Source of the DNA: Caprella mutica | Taxonomy: Eukaryota; Arthropoda; Malacostraca; Amphipoda; Caprellidae | Length of the DNA stretch: 64,000 nt | Assembly (NCBI GenBank): GCA_947561585.1 | Contig: CANNZV010001043.1 | Location: 251,467-315,466, forward strand | Direction of reading: 5' to 3' | Shown: in pieces, positions 45,085-57,400 of the stretch | How the letters are laid out: every line of letters starts with the position of its first letter | Numbering within the stretch: the first letter of the stretch is position 1 | Notes under the pieces: model-generated | What the model was told of the DNA's origin: nothing | The model's input: the letters and a program-made list of their open reading frames with translations, nothing else | Databases searched by the model: none | Translations under genes and position numbers: made by a program

Positions 45085-46905
45085 CTCTGTACTAAAGAGT
45101 TGTCTTTAGTAGGTACTCTATACTATAGAGGTGTCTTTAGTAGGTACTCTGTACTATAGAGTTGTCTTTAGTAGGTACTCTATACTATAGAGTTGTCTTT
45201 AGTAGGTACTCTGTACTATAGAGTTGTCTTTAGTAGGTATTCTATACTATAGAGTTGTCTTTAGTAGGTACTCTGTACTATAGAGTTGTCTTTAGTAGAT
45301 ACTCTGTACTATAGAGTTGTCTTTAGTAGGTACTCTATACTATAGAGTTGTTTTTAGTAGGTACTCTATACTATAGAGTTGTCTTTAGTAGGTACTCTGT
45401 ACTATAGAGTTGTCTTTAGTAGGTACTCTATACTATAGAGTTGTCTTTAGTAGGTACTCTATACTATAGAGTTGTCTTTAGTAGGTACTCTATACTATAA
45501 AGTTGTTTTTAGTAGGTACTCTGTACTATATAGTTGTCTTTAGTAGGTACTCTATACTATAGAGTTGTCTTTAGTAGGTACTCTGTACTATAGAGTTGTC
45601 TTTAGTAGGTACTCTATACTATAGAGTTGTCTTTAGTAGGTACTCTGTACTATAGAGTTGTCTTTAGTAGGTATTCTATACTATAGAGTTGTCTTTAGTA
45701 GGTACTCTGTACTATAGAGTTGTTTTTAGTAGGTACTCTGTACTATAAAGTTGTCTTTAGTAGGTACTCTATACTATAAAGTTGTTTTTAGTAGGTACTC
45801 TGTACTATATAGTTGTCTTTAGTAGGTACTCTATACTATAGAGTTGTCTTTAGTAGGTCATCTATACTATAGAGTTGTTTTTAGTAGGTACTCTATACTA
45901 TAGAGTTGTCTTTAGTAGGTACTCTGTACTATAGAGTTGTCTTTAGTAGATACTCTGTATTATAGAGTTGTCTTTAGTAGGTACTCTATACTATAAAGTT
46001 GTCTTTAGTAGGTACTCTATACTATAGAGTTGTCTTTAGTAGGTACTCTGTACTATAGAGTTGTCTTTTGTAGGTACTCTATACTATAGAGTTGTCTTTA
46101 GTAGGTAGTCTGTACTATAGAGTTGTCTTTAGTAGATACTCTGTACTGTAGAGGTGTCTTTAGTAGGTACTCTGTACTATAGAGTTGTCTTTAGTAGGTA
46201 CTCTATACTATAGAGTTGTTTTTAGTAGGTACTCTGTACTATAAAGTTGTCTTTAGTAGGTACTCTATACTATAGAGTTGTTTTTAGTAGGTACTCTGTA
46301 CTATAGAGTTGTTTTTAGTAGGTACTCTGTACTATAGAGTTGTCTTTAGTAGGTACTCTGTACTATAGAGTTGTCTTTAGTAGGTACTCTATACTATAGA
46401 GTTGTCTTTAGTAGGTACTCTATACTATAGAGTTGTCTTTAGTAGGTACTCATAACTATAGAGTTGTCTTTAGTAGATACTCTGTACTGTAGAGGTGTCT
46501 TTAGTAGGTACTCTGTACTATAGAGTTGTCTTTAGTAGGTACTCTATACTATAGAGTTGTTTTTAGTAGGTATTCTGTACTATAAAGTTGTCTTTAGTAG
46601 GTACTCTATACTATAGAGTTGTTTTTAGTAGGTACTCTGTACTATAGAGTTGTTTTTAGTAGGTACTCTGTACTATAGAGTTGTCTTTAGTAGGTACTCT
46701 GTACTATAGAGTTGTCTTTAGTAGGTACTCTATACTATAGAGTTGTCTTTAGTAGGTACTCTGTACTATAGAGTTGTCTTTAGTAGGTACTCTGTACTAT
46801 AGAGTTGTCTGTAGTAGGTACTCTATACTATAGAGTTGTCTTTAGTAGGTACTCTATACTATAGAGTTGTCTTTAGTAGGTACTCTGTACTATAGAGTTG
46901 TTTGA
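45085..46905 (+). repeat. 31-bp minisatellite, about 58 copies
   Basis: Unit: TACTCTATACTATAGAG, then TTGTCTTTAGTAGG. Variants CTGTACTATAG, GTTTTTAG and TATTCT are spread through the array, and a block of variants near 46140-46320 recurs at about 46480-46680, showing a higher-order duplication. Each unit holds the 17-bp perfect palindrome ACTCTATACTATAGAGT. Confidence 0.95.
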
Positions 46906-46939
46906 AAAGATACAGCTTTGACTGTATGGTGCATTGACA

Positions 46940-47036
46940 ATTATTGGGCTCCCGAAAATTGGGCCCAGACTATTGGGCCCAAGACAATTGAGCACAGGGT
47001 AATTGGGCCCAAAGACAATTGAGCCGAGTCTTTTGT
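46940..47036. repeat. Short degenerate array with ATTGGGCCCA units
   Basis: About six units of 15-18 bp (AATTGGGCCCAAAGAC, AATTGAGCACAGGGT and so on). Confidence 0.75.
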
Positions 47037-47248
47037 ATTAACTTAATTGAAGACCATTATTACTGTAATAAATTAGGGTTGCAACAATATGCTTTTTGCA
47101 TAAAAATATAGTCTAGCTAGGCATATTCATAATATAGAATATTCCTAATATTAAAATAATATTTTCTTTATAATAAATATATTCTCTTTATGTAAAATTT
47201 ATTATTTTTATTAGAGCATATTGTATTCATGAATAAATACTAATTTTT

Positions 47249-47646
47249 GGAGCTAGTAAAGATAATGGACCAGAAATGAAGCTAGTAAAGATAATGGACC
47301 AGAAATGAAGCTAGTAAAAGATAACGGGCCAGAATACATTTTCTAGTTTTGAAAAATATTTTTTTTAGTATTTATATAAATACAATATTATAAATGATAA
47401 TATTAATCGATTATACATTAATTTTGCATATTTTATTAATTGAAAGAATTGATAAAAAACATGGTCCATTTTGAAAAATTGAAAGAACTTCTGCTTAAAT
47501 CCTTTAATGTGGTATCTATGATTCCAAAATTATGTTCTTATTCCAATTATTGGTCAAATATTAATAATTTAACCAAGTGAAGATAACGGACCAGAATTGA
47601 AGCAAGTAAAGTTAACGGACCTTGGTCCGTCATCTTTACTTGCTCC
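47249..47646. mobile_element. FB5: 398-bp foldback-like element
   Basis: Left arm has three about 30-bp units GCTAGTAAAGATAATGGACC; right arm has the inverted end GGTCCGTCATCTTTACTTGC preceded by two direct units. Termini are GGAGC and GCTCC. Flanks CTAATTTTT (47240-47248) and CTATTTTTT (47647-47655) match at 8 of 9 bases. Related short palindrome at 62258-62335. Confidence 0.75.
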
Positions 47647-47851
47647 CTATTTTTTATTAAACTCTTATAATTTTCTGTTTAGACATAGGCCATGCAAGTA
47701 AAAATCTCCTAGATGCAGTAGAAATACTCTATAGTGAACTCCTTGGTTCACTAGACTAAAAATTGTATAAACATTAAACAGGTTACATCTTCTATTTGTA
47801 CATGTATATCTTGATACAAATATACTAAAAAGTATAGCAAATAGCACGTAA

Positions 47852-48008
47852 CTAGGGTACGTTTCGAGTTATCGGACGGTTCCACATTTACGATCACGTG
47901 AGAAAAAGTATATACTAATTGTATTAAAAACAGCTAAACTGTTAAATTACACTTTTTCTTATATGATCGAAAACGTGGAACTGTCCGATAACTCAGAACC
48001 TACCCTAG
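47852..48008. mobile_element. 157-bp inverted-repeat MITE
   Basis: Arms of about 58 bp: CTAGGGTACGTTTCGAGTTA on the left and, complemented, CTAGGGTAGGTTCTGAGTTA on the right, sharing TCGGAC.GTTCCAC further in. Target duplication uncertain. Confidence 0.7.
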
Positions 48009-48309
48009 GATACATTACATAGGAAATGTTTTCCGTACATGGAGAATTGTACAAAATTGATCGGGTGATGGTTTTTCATCATTGTTTTTTATTGAGACAA
48101 CAAACACACATTTTAATGTTCCTATTATCAAAAGATAATTAAATAAGGCGGATACTTACATACATTTTCAATGAATATGAATGTTTACAATTACCATTTG
48201 ATGTTTTTAAGGCACGTATCGAAAAAATATATATCGTGTAGTAAATTAATTATTACTTTTTTTTACGGCACTGTCAACATTTTATTACACTATTTTTTCA
48301 ACTGAACAA

Positions 48310-48500
48310 TTTTTTATCTCATTATTTTTATTTCACTATTTGTATTTCATTATTTTTTATTTCATTATTTTCCATTTCATTATTTTTTATTTCATTATTT
48401 TTTATTTCATCATTTTTTATTTCTTCATTTTCTATTTCATTATTTTTTATTTCATTATTTTTAATTATTTTTTATTTCATTACATTTTATTTCAATACTT
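48310..48500 (+). repeat. AT-rich 15-bp tandem repeat (TTTATTTCATTATTT)n
   Basis: About 11 imperfect units; the open frame across it encodes only a Phe/Ile repeat. Confidence 0.85.
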
Positions 48501-49265
48501 ATTTTCTACCGCGACATTTATTTTTATTGCCCTATAATTTTTTACAGCACTATTTATTTAAACCAATTCTAAACAATGCTGATCTACTTCAGATTTTTAT
48601 TCTTTCCATCTTTTATATTATTTCTTACATGTAATTTATTACTGTCCATTGAACCTTATTAATTCCATTACATTTTTAATCAAAGTTTTAATCTTCAATA
48701 TATTAGCTATCGAAGATTGAGAGGGATTTCTCTCTCAATCTTCTATGGCCCCACCATAACTTGCTCACTGTTTCGGTTACAGAAGATTCTTCATACTTTT
48801 GGGTAATTCCGGTTCATACTTACGGATAAAACCGGGTAATACCAGTTACCAAAGGTAGTCGTTGCTTACTTTATTTCATATGTTTCAAACACGTGTCATT
48901 TGCAAAAAAATTATATGTGTGCAAAAAAATTATATTTGAGAAATAATTATATTTTTTATAATTTTATAAAAAATTATAAAATGTTTTTATAATAAAAAAA
49001 AAGTAATGTTTTTATAATAAAAAAAAAGTAATGTTTTTTAGCTAAACAAATAATTAGCTGAACAGATTTTATTTCTATATTTTATTTTACATTTTATTAA
49101 TAAATTGTATAGATTTCAAATTATTAATTTACATTTAACTTGATTATTAATTTACATTTATTTTAATTATTAAAGTTCTATTTTATCTTACACTTTCGTT
49201 TTATTATTATTCGCAGAATGCGGGAAGGTCATATTTTAGCCGTAGTTTATTTATTTATTTATCAT
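48501..49265. other. AT-rich spacer with one hairpin
   Basis: GAAGATTGAGAG (48712-48723) pairs with its complement ending at 48743. No gene. Confidence 0.4.
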
Positions 49266-49269
49266 CTTG

Positions 49270-49445
49270 TTATTCGCTTAACTCAAAAAGTGTTCAACCA
49301 AATTGCCTGAAATTTGGTGAAACGATTGGTCACTCCCAATTTTGAGAGTGACCCGGTCAAAGGTCAAGGTCAGTTATAACTCCAAAAGTATTGAACCATA
49401 TTGCATGAAACTTGGTTGGACGATTGGTCAATATCCAGTTTAATT
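49270..49445. repeat. Dispersed repeat with AAAGGTCAAGGTCA
   Basis: Shares several blocks with 37700-37960 in FB2 (GGTCAAAGGTCAAGGTCA, TTGAACCATATTGCATGAAA, GACGATTGGTCA), in the same orientation. Confidence 0.8.
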
Positions 49446-49682
49446 GTTATTAATTAAAGATAAAAAATTCTTATTCGATTATTGGATATAAATTCATTTT
49501 ACATGATTGCAAAATGTTTCTGAACTTACAAGGACAATGAATCAAATCATTGTTAACTATTTTCTCTATTGAACTGATTAATGCAGCATATTGTGTATCG
49601 GTTATTTAATTCAATTCATTATATTCAAAATATGGTCACAAGAGATCAAACATTTAGGATTTTCAATTTAAGATAGAGGCAG

Positions 49683-49990
49683 TTCCCGCTTTAAGTCAAA
49701 AATCGTACCTCACATTAACTTGGAAATTAAACTTAAAGCGGGGGATATCTCAGTTTAAGTTTAGCAGTGTTACTCCAATATTTTTGTTTTTTATTAACAA
49801 AAATTAAAGAACGTTCACATGGCACACTAATACCATGTGCCATATTTCGTATGGTTCCTTCAATGTAAATAAAATTGTTTAAAAGTAATTTTTCGGTAAA
49901 ACTAATGTAAGTAAGCTCGGGGTCAACTCCACTTTGAGTTGTCTTGTTATAAAAGCGGGGTCTACTTAAAACGGGGTCGGTCTGTACAAT
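49683..49990. mobile_element. Possible MITE with CCCGCTTTAAGT ends
   Basis: CAGTTCCCGCTTTAAGT at the left resembles the complement of the right end, CAGACCGACCCCGTTTTAAG. Further AAGCGGGG copies lie inside (49735, 49950). No clear target duplication. Confidence 0.45.
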
Positions 49991-50002
49991 CAAATATTCT
50001 TC

Positions 50003-50038
50003 AAATTATGCTGTCTGAAACATCAGACAGCATAATTT
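50003..50038. repeat. Perfect hairpin, 16-bp stem
   Basis: AAATTATGCTGTCTGA, 4-nt loop AACA, then the exact complement. Confidence 0.9.
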
Positions 50039-50039
50039 A

Positions 50040-51214
50040 CATACGAAACTAACAAAGTCACAACACTAATATAGAAATAACCAAACTGTTACTGTCTAAC
50101 CAAGAACTTCTCGTTTTTCTATACCTCTACTAACTTCCTTCTAATTCTCCTACGCCTACTTCATCTAATATTTCTTAAAATATATGAACTACATTGTAAC
50201 GCTACTTTGACAATAAAAGGTACTATATGAAAATAGTCGAAAATACCACGAACCAAGAGGGGTTTGATGTGAACCTACCTCTGGTTCATAGGTCCCAGTT
50301 CATTAGGTTCTTCTGATTAGGAATTCCTATTCTTTAATTTTCAAATTTAATTGAATTCCTATTATCTCATTGAGGTGTATCTTTACTCTTAGCTTAACCA
50401 ATGTGAAAATCTCATCAAATACCCCTTTTCTCCGCTCAAAAACCGTTACTATTCGTTAATTTTCAAATAAACATTTTAATGTTTCTGAGATTTGATGTTG
50501 TTATACCTCTTTGGAAACAGGTCCGCCCTTCTTTAATTAACAACTCACATCAAATCTTTATTTGATTTTAGTTTCTGTTCTAGTTTAGTTTCTGATTCTT
50601 TCCAACTAATTAATTTCTGTTACATTTATTTGAAATCTCCCTCTCACCGTCCACCACTCACACCTTCATCTCACCCTCCCACCGCTGTCACATCTTCTCT
50701 CTTTTCTCGTCCTCATCTAAACCCATGAACAAAAAACTCTCCATCTCCTGTCATAGTTGTCACTAGCTCTTCTCAACATAATTAAAGTCAATAACACTGT
50801 TGACACCGTACCATTCCTTTCTTATGTCACTCTGCCCACTTATCACAAATCTTGTTACATGTTCATTCTATATGCCTCTTAAACAGCTCCACAATTTCCT
50901 CTCTATCCAATACTCTTCCCAAGGTTCAGTCTGTATTTGTTTTGTTAAAATGTCGTTTGCGTGGTCGAAAACATCATATACCATGTATGAAGTTGGGAAT
51001 ATCGTTTCTTGCTCCTTAGTATTAATAGACCCCTTTCGACACTTCTGTGTTTATGAACCCCATACGCTTGAGGGGTCGATAAACTCCAGGGGCTGGTATC
51101 GGACCACTTTGGGGACCCCGGGGATAGGTGAACCCAATATCCCTCAAGTCGCTCCTCTGGTTCTAACTTTTGGAAACCCCATTAAAATATCTTTTCTTCC
51201 AGTTTTTATTTACA
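50040..51214. other. Upstream region of the TMEM45-like gene
   Basis: A CT-rich stretch (50640-50720) and an unassigned GC-richer segment (51050-51180) precede the start codon. No promoter element can be named with confidence. A frame of 178 codons overlapping exon 1 in another phase shows no family resemblance and is not annotated. Confidence 0.4.
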
Positions 51215-51464
51215 ATGAGCTGTCAAGTTTCTCCCTTAAGAAATTTCATTGGCCACGCTGTACCTGGAACCATCTTTATAGTCATCAGTCTGATAATTCT
51301 CAACGGTATCTTCAGGAGGTACTTTCTATGTCTTAGACAGACACATTTCGACCCTACCAATGGACGTCGATTCCGCAGTAGCCTCTTTTACCCTCTGACA
51401 GTGGCGCCACACATTCCCCTTGTGGCCATTATTGGTACTATAAGCAGCACTTTTGGATTCTTCA
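51215..51464 (+). CDS. TMEM45-like exon 1
   Basis: 83 codons plus one base. ATG at 51215 chosen because GHAVPG follows directly, as at the N terminus of family members. Donor TTCA|GTGAGT. Confidence 0.88.
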
Positions 51465-54400
51465 GTGAGTATTGATGGTGAACAGTTATCAATTTTGAAC
51501 TTAGAATATCGACAATAAAGTAAGTCGGTGCTTAGGGTTCTGCAAAATTAGAACTAACATATGACGCGTTCATAAGAGAATGGGCCTAAGCCGCAAAACT
51601 TGAAAAAGAACTTTTTCATGGGAAATGTTCCTTGTGACTTTTTCATTGTTCCATTGGTATTTTATACAAAGATAGGTAAAAAGTACCTTAATTGTCCGTT
51701 ATATATCGGTAAACCTCGAAATATTTATCTAAAAATTTTGGATGCTACTACTGAACAACTTCAAAATGTTGGTTAGACCCTTCTCCACGGAACGCGTGAT
51801 AAATACTACAAATATAGTTATTTTACTGCGACATTTGGGTGGCACCTCTAAGGTTAGAAATTAAAAAGTTACCACCACTAAAATACAGTTTTAAAAATAT
51901 TGTTACTTACCGAAATTTTTTTTAGGATATTGTTTCTAAAGGTACTAACTCATTGATTGGCTATGGAGATTGACCAATAAGTGTACTGGAGGGCAAAATG
52001 CTACAACATACTTCATTACAGCTATCTGATGTTGAGAGTTTCTCAGTCCTAACTATTTTAAATGCAATTTAATTCAACTCATTACTACATGCAAGAGACC
52101 AAGAAAACCGATTAGAGAAGAATTGTTGTTAAAATCTATCCGTAAGTCTTGCAAACTGTATCGATAGAAACTTTTGCGGTAGAGACGGTATCTCAAAAAC
52201 TTTATGTGTGGCTTACTGTATTATTAAAATTTTAAATGCTAGGAAAGTAACATTTTTGGGCACACTGAAACATTAAATAAATTTAACATTTTTTTTCAGT
52301 TGAACTGGTCCAATACAAACCTAACTGTTATGGACTTCATGTGATGCTGTACATTTCGTTCGGAGTGATCAGCCTCTTCGATATCTTGAGATTTTATAAG
52401 TGAGTTTGACAATTTTGGTTTCAAATCTGTTTAGAGATTCGAATTCTCTTTACCTAAGAAATGTGTTATTTCATATTAATCTAATTTTTCATTCCTACTC
52501 TTCAGTGTGTAAATGTTTTTTTTTTCAAAAATGGTATGCCTAAACGGAATACATGCCTATACTTCTTAAAAAAATCTCGTGTATGATTCACATTTTTAAT
52601 AGAGAATGTATAGTGTACACGAGAATGTATAGTGCTAGGTACACGACGACAAATTTGTAGGATTTGAAAATAATAGGAAATGAGAAAACTGTGATTTGTG
52701 AAATTAGCATAATGCAGTGATTCTTTTCTCAGATAGTACTTAATAACAGTGATTTTTTTCTCTGATAGTACATCATCACAGTGACTCTTTTTCTCAGGCA
52801 GTTTATCATCTCAGTGACTACTTATGAGTTCCTAATTCTCCAGGTTTCCAATTCCTGAGGGTACTGAGATGCTGATGAGTTTACTCGCCATGGTGGTGAA
52901 TGTAGTGCTGCTGATGCAGCACTTGATCGAGACGCCGATGATAAACAGGGTGAGACAGAGAACCTTGAGGGTAGGATGGTCTTCAGATTACAGTAATCAT
53001 TAGTAGATTAGAAGTCAGGCCTTGACATGTTGCATACGGCCTGTTCTGAAAAGAGTCAATACCTACTACTACTCTTGACTGTGACGTTAAATTGAAACAA
53101 ATGGTACTGTAAGAATACACGGATCTCTTTGGATCCAAGATTTACCACCAACCACCCAGATTTTCCAAAAAACACAACATTTTTATCTACGATAGAACAA
53201 AACCAGATTATGCAAAGTGGGCATCGTTTCTGTTCCAAACAAACACGCTATATCGACAGATATAGCTAACAATGCTACCTAGCTGTATTATAGACGAATA
53301 GAACCCAGCCTCCAAATCGACTTCCAAAGTTACAAGTGCTTGCTTCTCAGGTCTTGTCATCGATCCCTTCGGTATTACGACCAATCGCCCCTCTTTCCGG
53401 ATTCACAGCCCTCTTTGGCTCAACTAGCTCATCTACCTCTCTAGGAGCAGTAGCTGAGGCATAATAATAACTATCGTAATTATCACAACCTTCTTTGGTT
53501 TCTAGGTGAATACGTTTCTGCACGTTTCTGATGTTCTGTGGCATCTCAAATACCTCCACGACATGCTGAGACACCATTCTGGTCACCTCCCCAAAGCCCA
53601 TTGCTTTAAAAAACGATGATACTGTGGTTTAATCCATACCTGGTCACCGTTTGCGAAACTATCGCTATCTTCAAAATCTTCCACGCTCACATAAATGTAC
53701 ATTAGCAGTGATGGGATTCAAGGATTCGAACCGGCGAACCAGTTCCTAAAAATATAAAAGTTCGCAGAACCCGTCTGGCCTGTTCCTGTATTACCTTTTT
53801 GAGTGAAACATACATAATCTTCAAGAATAAAAAACATGATTCTTCAAATTGTGGAATGAAAACGTTCTTACGACTGCAGACTGTGCAGTCAGTATTCTTC
53901 TGTTCTCGGAGTGCGTATTGAACTGTTTTATAGGAAAATTCGGTCTGAAAATTTTGGTTCAATGATTTTATTACAGAACAATAATAGAAAAAGTTGATAT
54001 TATGATTACCAAAATGTGTGACGTATTTATTAAAAGCGGATGACACCATTAACCATTGTAAAATGATACCTAACATTAGTAATTTTTACATGTTTTGATA
54101 TTTATTTAACGTGAGATTTGAGCGGAAAATTCGGTCTCGGAACTCGTATGTCTCAAAAAAGGTTTATCCATTTTTAAACTGTAATATCTTTCGAAAAATT
54201 GAACCGATTTTGAATTATTCGATGTAGAATTCAATTGTCTATCTTTTCCATCATAATTTAATTGAAATACAAAGATCAAGCCAATACTTTTCGAAAGTTA
54301 TGTGTTAGGTTCCAAATCCAAAATGATGATTGCGCGATCAAATCCTAGTGAATAAAACAAAGCTTTCAACAACCATGTTGTTGAAATAATAATAAGGAAA

Positions 54401-57400
54401 CCATTATTCAATCAAAGCAAACGTCAATACTATTCTCTACCTTCAACTTGACACCCATTCCTATTTATGCAATTCACAGCTTTTTTCCTAATGCTACATA
54501 TTTATCCAAAGTGATAATTTCTTCCATGATATTTCGTGATAATTCTTCTCGTAGATATGATTTTGTGGAGGATTGTGAATTTGATCCCAATGTCTGTGAA
54601 TCTGTATGTTGACTAAGGCACGGATACAGAAAACTGTTTCTTCTCGAATAATAATTTTGTTTGAGAAATGTTCTGGCTTCGCAAATTTAAATCGCCTTTG
54701 TATGTCAATTTCAGTAAGTTTTTGTTTGATTTCCATATAGTATGGACACATTTCCAATTCGTTGCACATTTGATGAAATGATGTGGGTTATATTTCAGTA
54801 TCATTTCGAAAATTAAATCTACGTCGAATGGATTAAATAGAATCTGTATCGACAAACTAATAAAAAGTTATAACAGTTTAATAATGGGTAAACCTTTTTA
54901 GAGACATACTGAATAGGGGAGCGTGCCGCCACCCGAAACCCCCTGCCAGATCATTAAACAATCATGAAGTATGTATGCAGTACAACAAACTAGCGGACAC
55001 AACAAACTAAATAAAGGCCATTTATGTTAAGAATTTCAGAATAATCTTCATTTATATATAAATATATGATACACTCAACAAAGATGACAAGATATAATTG
55101 AATATAACTTTGAAACTCAACATAAATGCCCTTAATGTAGTTTATTTTATCCACTCGTTTGTTGTACTGAACACTTCATTATGTTTCTTGACCTAGAATG
55201 AGGGTTTAAGGGGTGGTACGCCTCCTTATACTCATATATAATCACTAATCAGTATTTGATTCTATAATAATTTAATAAATAAAATGAAGATTTATTAATA
55301 TTCCACTCATAATTGAACCTTTGGCAGACGTGCTTTCATTCCGTGACCGAAAGTTCTGAAACCGATTTTACCGGCCACCGTATTGAACGTGGTACACTGA
55401 ACAGCCAGATGGTCCAGAGCTTCTATTTATTAGTTGATTGAAAATATTGTACCACAATGACCTAGTTGTCAAAATATTTAATTATATATAGGGTTTTGTA
55501 GTTCTCAATCGTAATTTAATCCTTTCGAATCTGCTGGAACACATTTGTCCCAGAGACATACTTGTCCCCAGGTTAGTAGTAGGATTCAACGGGTCCGCAT
55601 CGGTTCATGCGAACCGGTTGCTAGACAGTTTGAATCCCATCACTGTACATTAGGTAATCGTAACGAATATATAATACCTAAGCAACTGGTGGCTTAGAAT
55701 GGTAACAAGCCACTCATCTTCACGGTGAGACTCATTGTACCAAAATGCTTCCTTTTCTGGATAAATGCCACCTCTCACTGCAATCCTCTTGATTGTTTAG
55801 AGATTACAATCAACGATTTCACTGGCACTAGAGTCTAGAGGCATATTCAGTCCGGAACCAGAGACGACTTCCCCATAAGTCGGCAAACTTAGAAACAGCT
55901 GCCAACCTTAACGCCGTATAGAGTTATCGAGCAGAAATTCCTCACAAGGTCCTCGCTCAAATAACAATTGATGATGTAGTTGCGAACAATACTTGAACGC
56001 CCATAATCGACCATCGAGAGATACAGAAAAGGATCATATAGTGAGTAAATCCATAGCAATTCGATGCCAGTCAAGTTTCACGGACAGTTCTCCATGTCCT
56101 ACACGGACATGCTTCAAACCTGTCAGAACATATTTTTACTTGATCACGTATTTGGTCAGTTCTCAACTACTTCACCAAGTAAAGGGTTAGAGCAACACCA
56201 AAATTGTGCGGCAAATGTGCCACTCATATCGCATCTTCGCGCAACTTGCTTATTGCAGACGCCACCGATATACCTAGTTCCATGTCATCTGCGTCATTAT
56301 CTCTGAAACTCAACTCTAGTACACCGATCCGGCTTGTTTTCGGTCTCAATCTCAGTCATAAACTTTAATTTTTAGCTCGTGCTAAAAAAGCGTCTACTCA
56401 CCTCTAGTAGACGCTTTATTAGGATCTCCGCAGCAACTTCTGGTGCGCACATGCTGACGTGCTTCTACAGTGTTATCAAGTCAATTCAATACAGTACGGG
56501 AATAAGTTGTAACAGCTAAAGTTTTATAAGCCCACACAATCACAAGATCAATTATCTTACTCTGCGACATTGATATGAGAATAATCAGACTTCTAACGAC
56601 GCAAAGAAGAATCTCCAAAAAGTATAGCCATTGCTAATTAGCTTGCGTCAGTCCAAACAGTAACATTACCAGTAGACTTAACGCACCAACGGCCCGTCAC
56701 AGGGTCTTGCTTACGAACTATACTAAACAGCTTTGATGCTAATTTGGAGATAGGCTTATCAACGGGAGCATCCCACATAAATGCAATGGTAATGCAACCA
56801 GCCCACAGTGGGGTAGGGACCCACGAGACGGCCACATCTCTTTTCGTCACTGGAGAATTCTCCACAGCTCCACGTGACATCCAAAGATGACCATCATGCA
56901 CCACCCATACGCAACGCGATTCCTAAAAGGCGGTCTCCTTCAAGACCAACAGGTTCCTTCAGCTCCATACCAAAACGCTACAGATGATGACACACACGTT
57001 TGGCACTTACTTCAGGCCCCTCAACCAAGGTATCATCAATTTAATGATCAGTGCCACATCGCACATCATCAACCAACGAAAGAATCTACATCATAATCAT
57101 CGACATTATCTATATATATTATATAACCAAATTCCAAACGAGTCAACGCCTCCAACACCTCAGACTTGATACTTCCTTATTTTTTTCAGAAATATGGATC
57201 TGCAGGTGGTATACTTGAGATCTAACACCTTAAGCATGATAAAACATAGGTTAAATGAACAGTGGTTTTTACAAGTTAAAAGGTATAAGTTTATTATAAG
57301 TGATTAATATAGGTGATCTCTCTGCGATGCACTGCAGACAACTGACACTAGAGAGATTTACACATCCTTTTATATAAACAGGAAACAATTAGGTATACAA

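Noticed and set aside
50220..50540. Possible MITE around CAAGAGGGGTTTGATG
   Set aside because: Inverted similarity is weak and no end or target duplication could be set.
50800..51336. 178-codon plus-strand frame before and across TMEM45-like exon 1
   Set aside because: Overlaps the recognised exon in another phase and shows no family motif.
54494..54855. Two overlapping minus-strand frames of 80-91 codons in the hAT element
   Set aside because: Could be transposase debris, but no catalytic or zinc-finger motif could be recognised.
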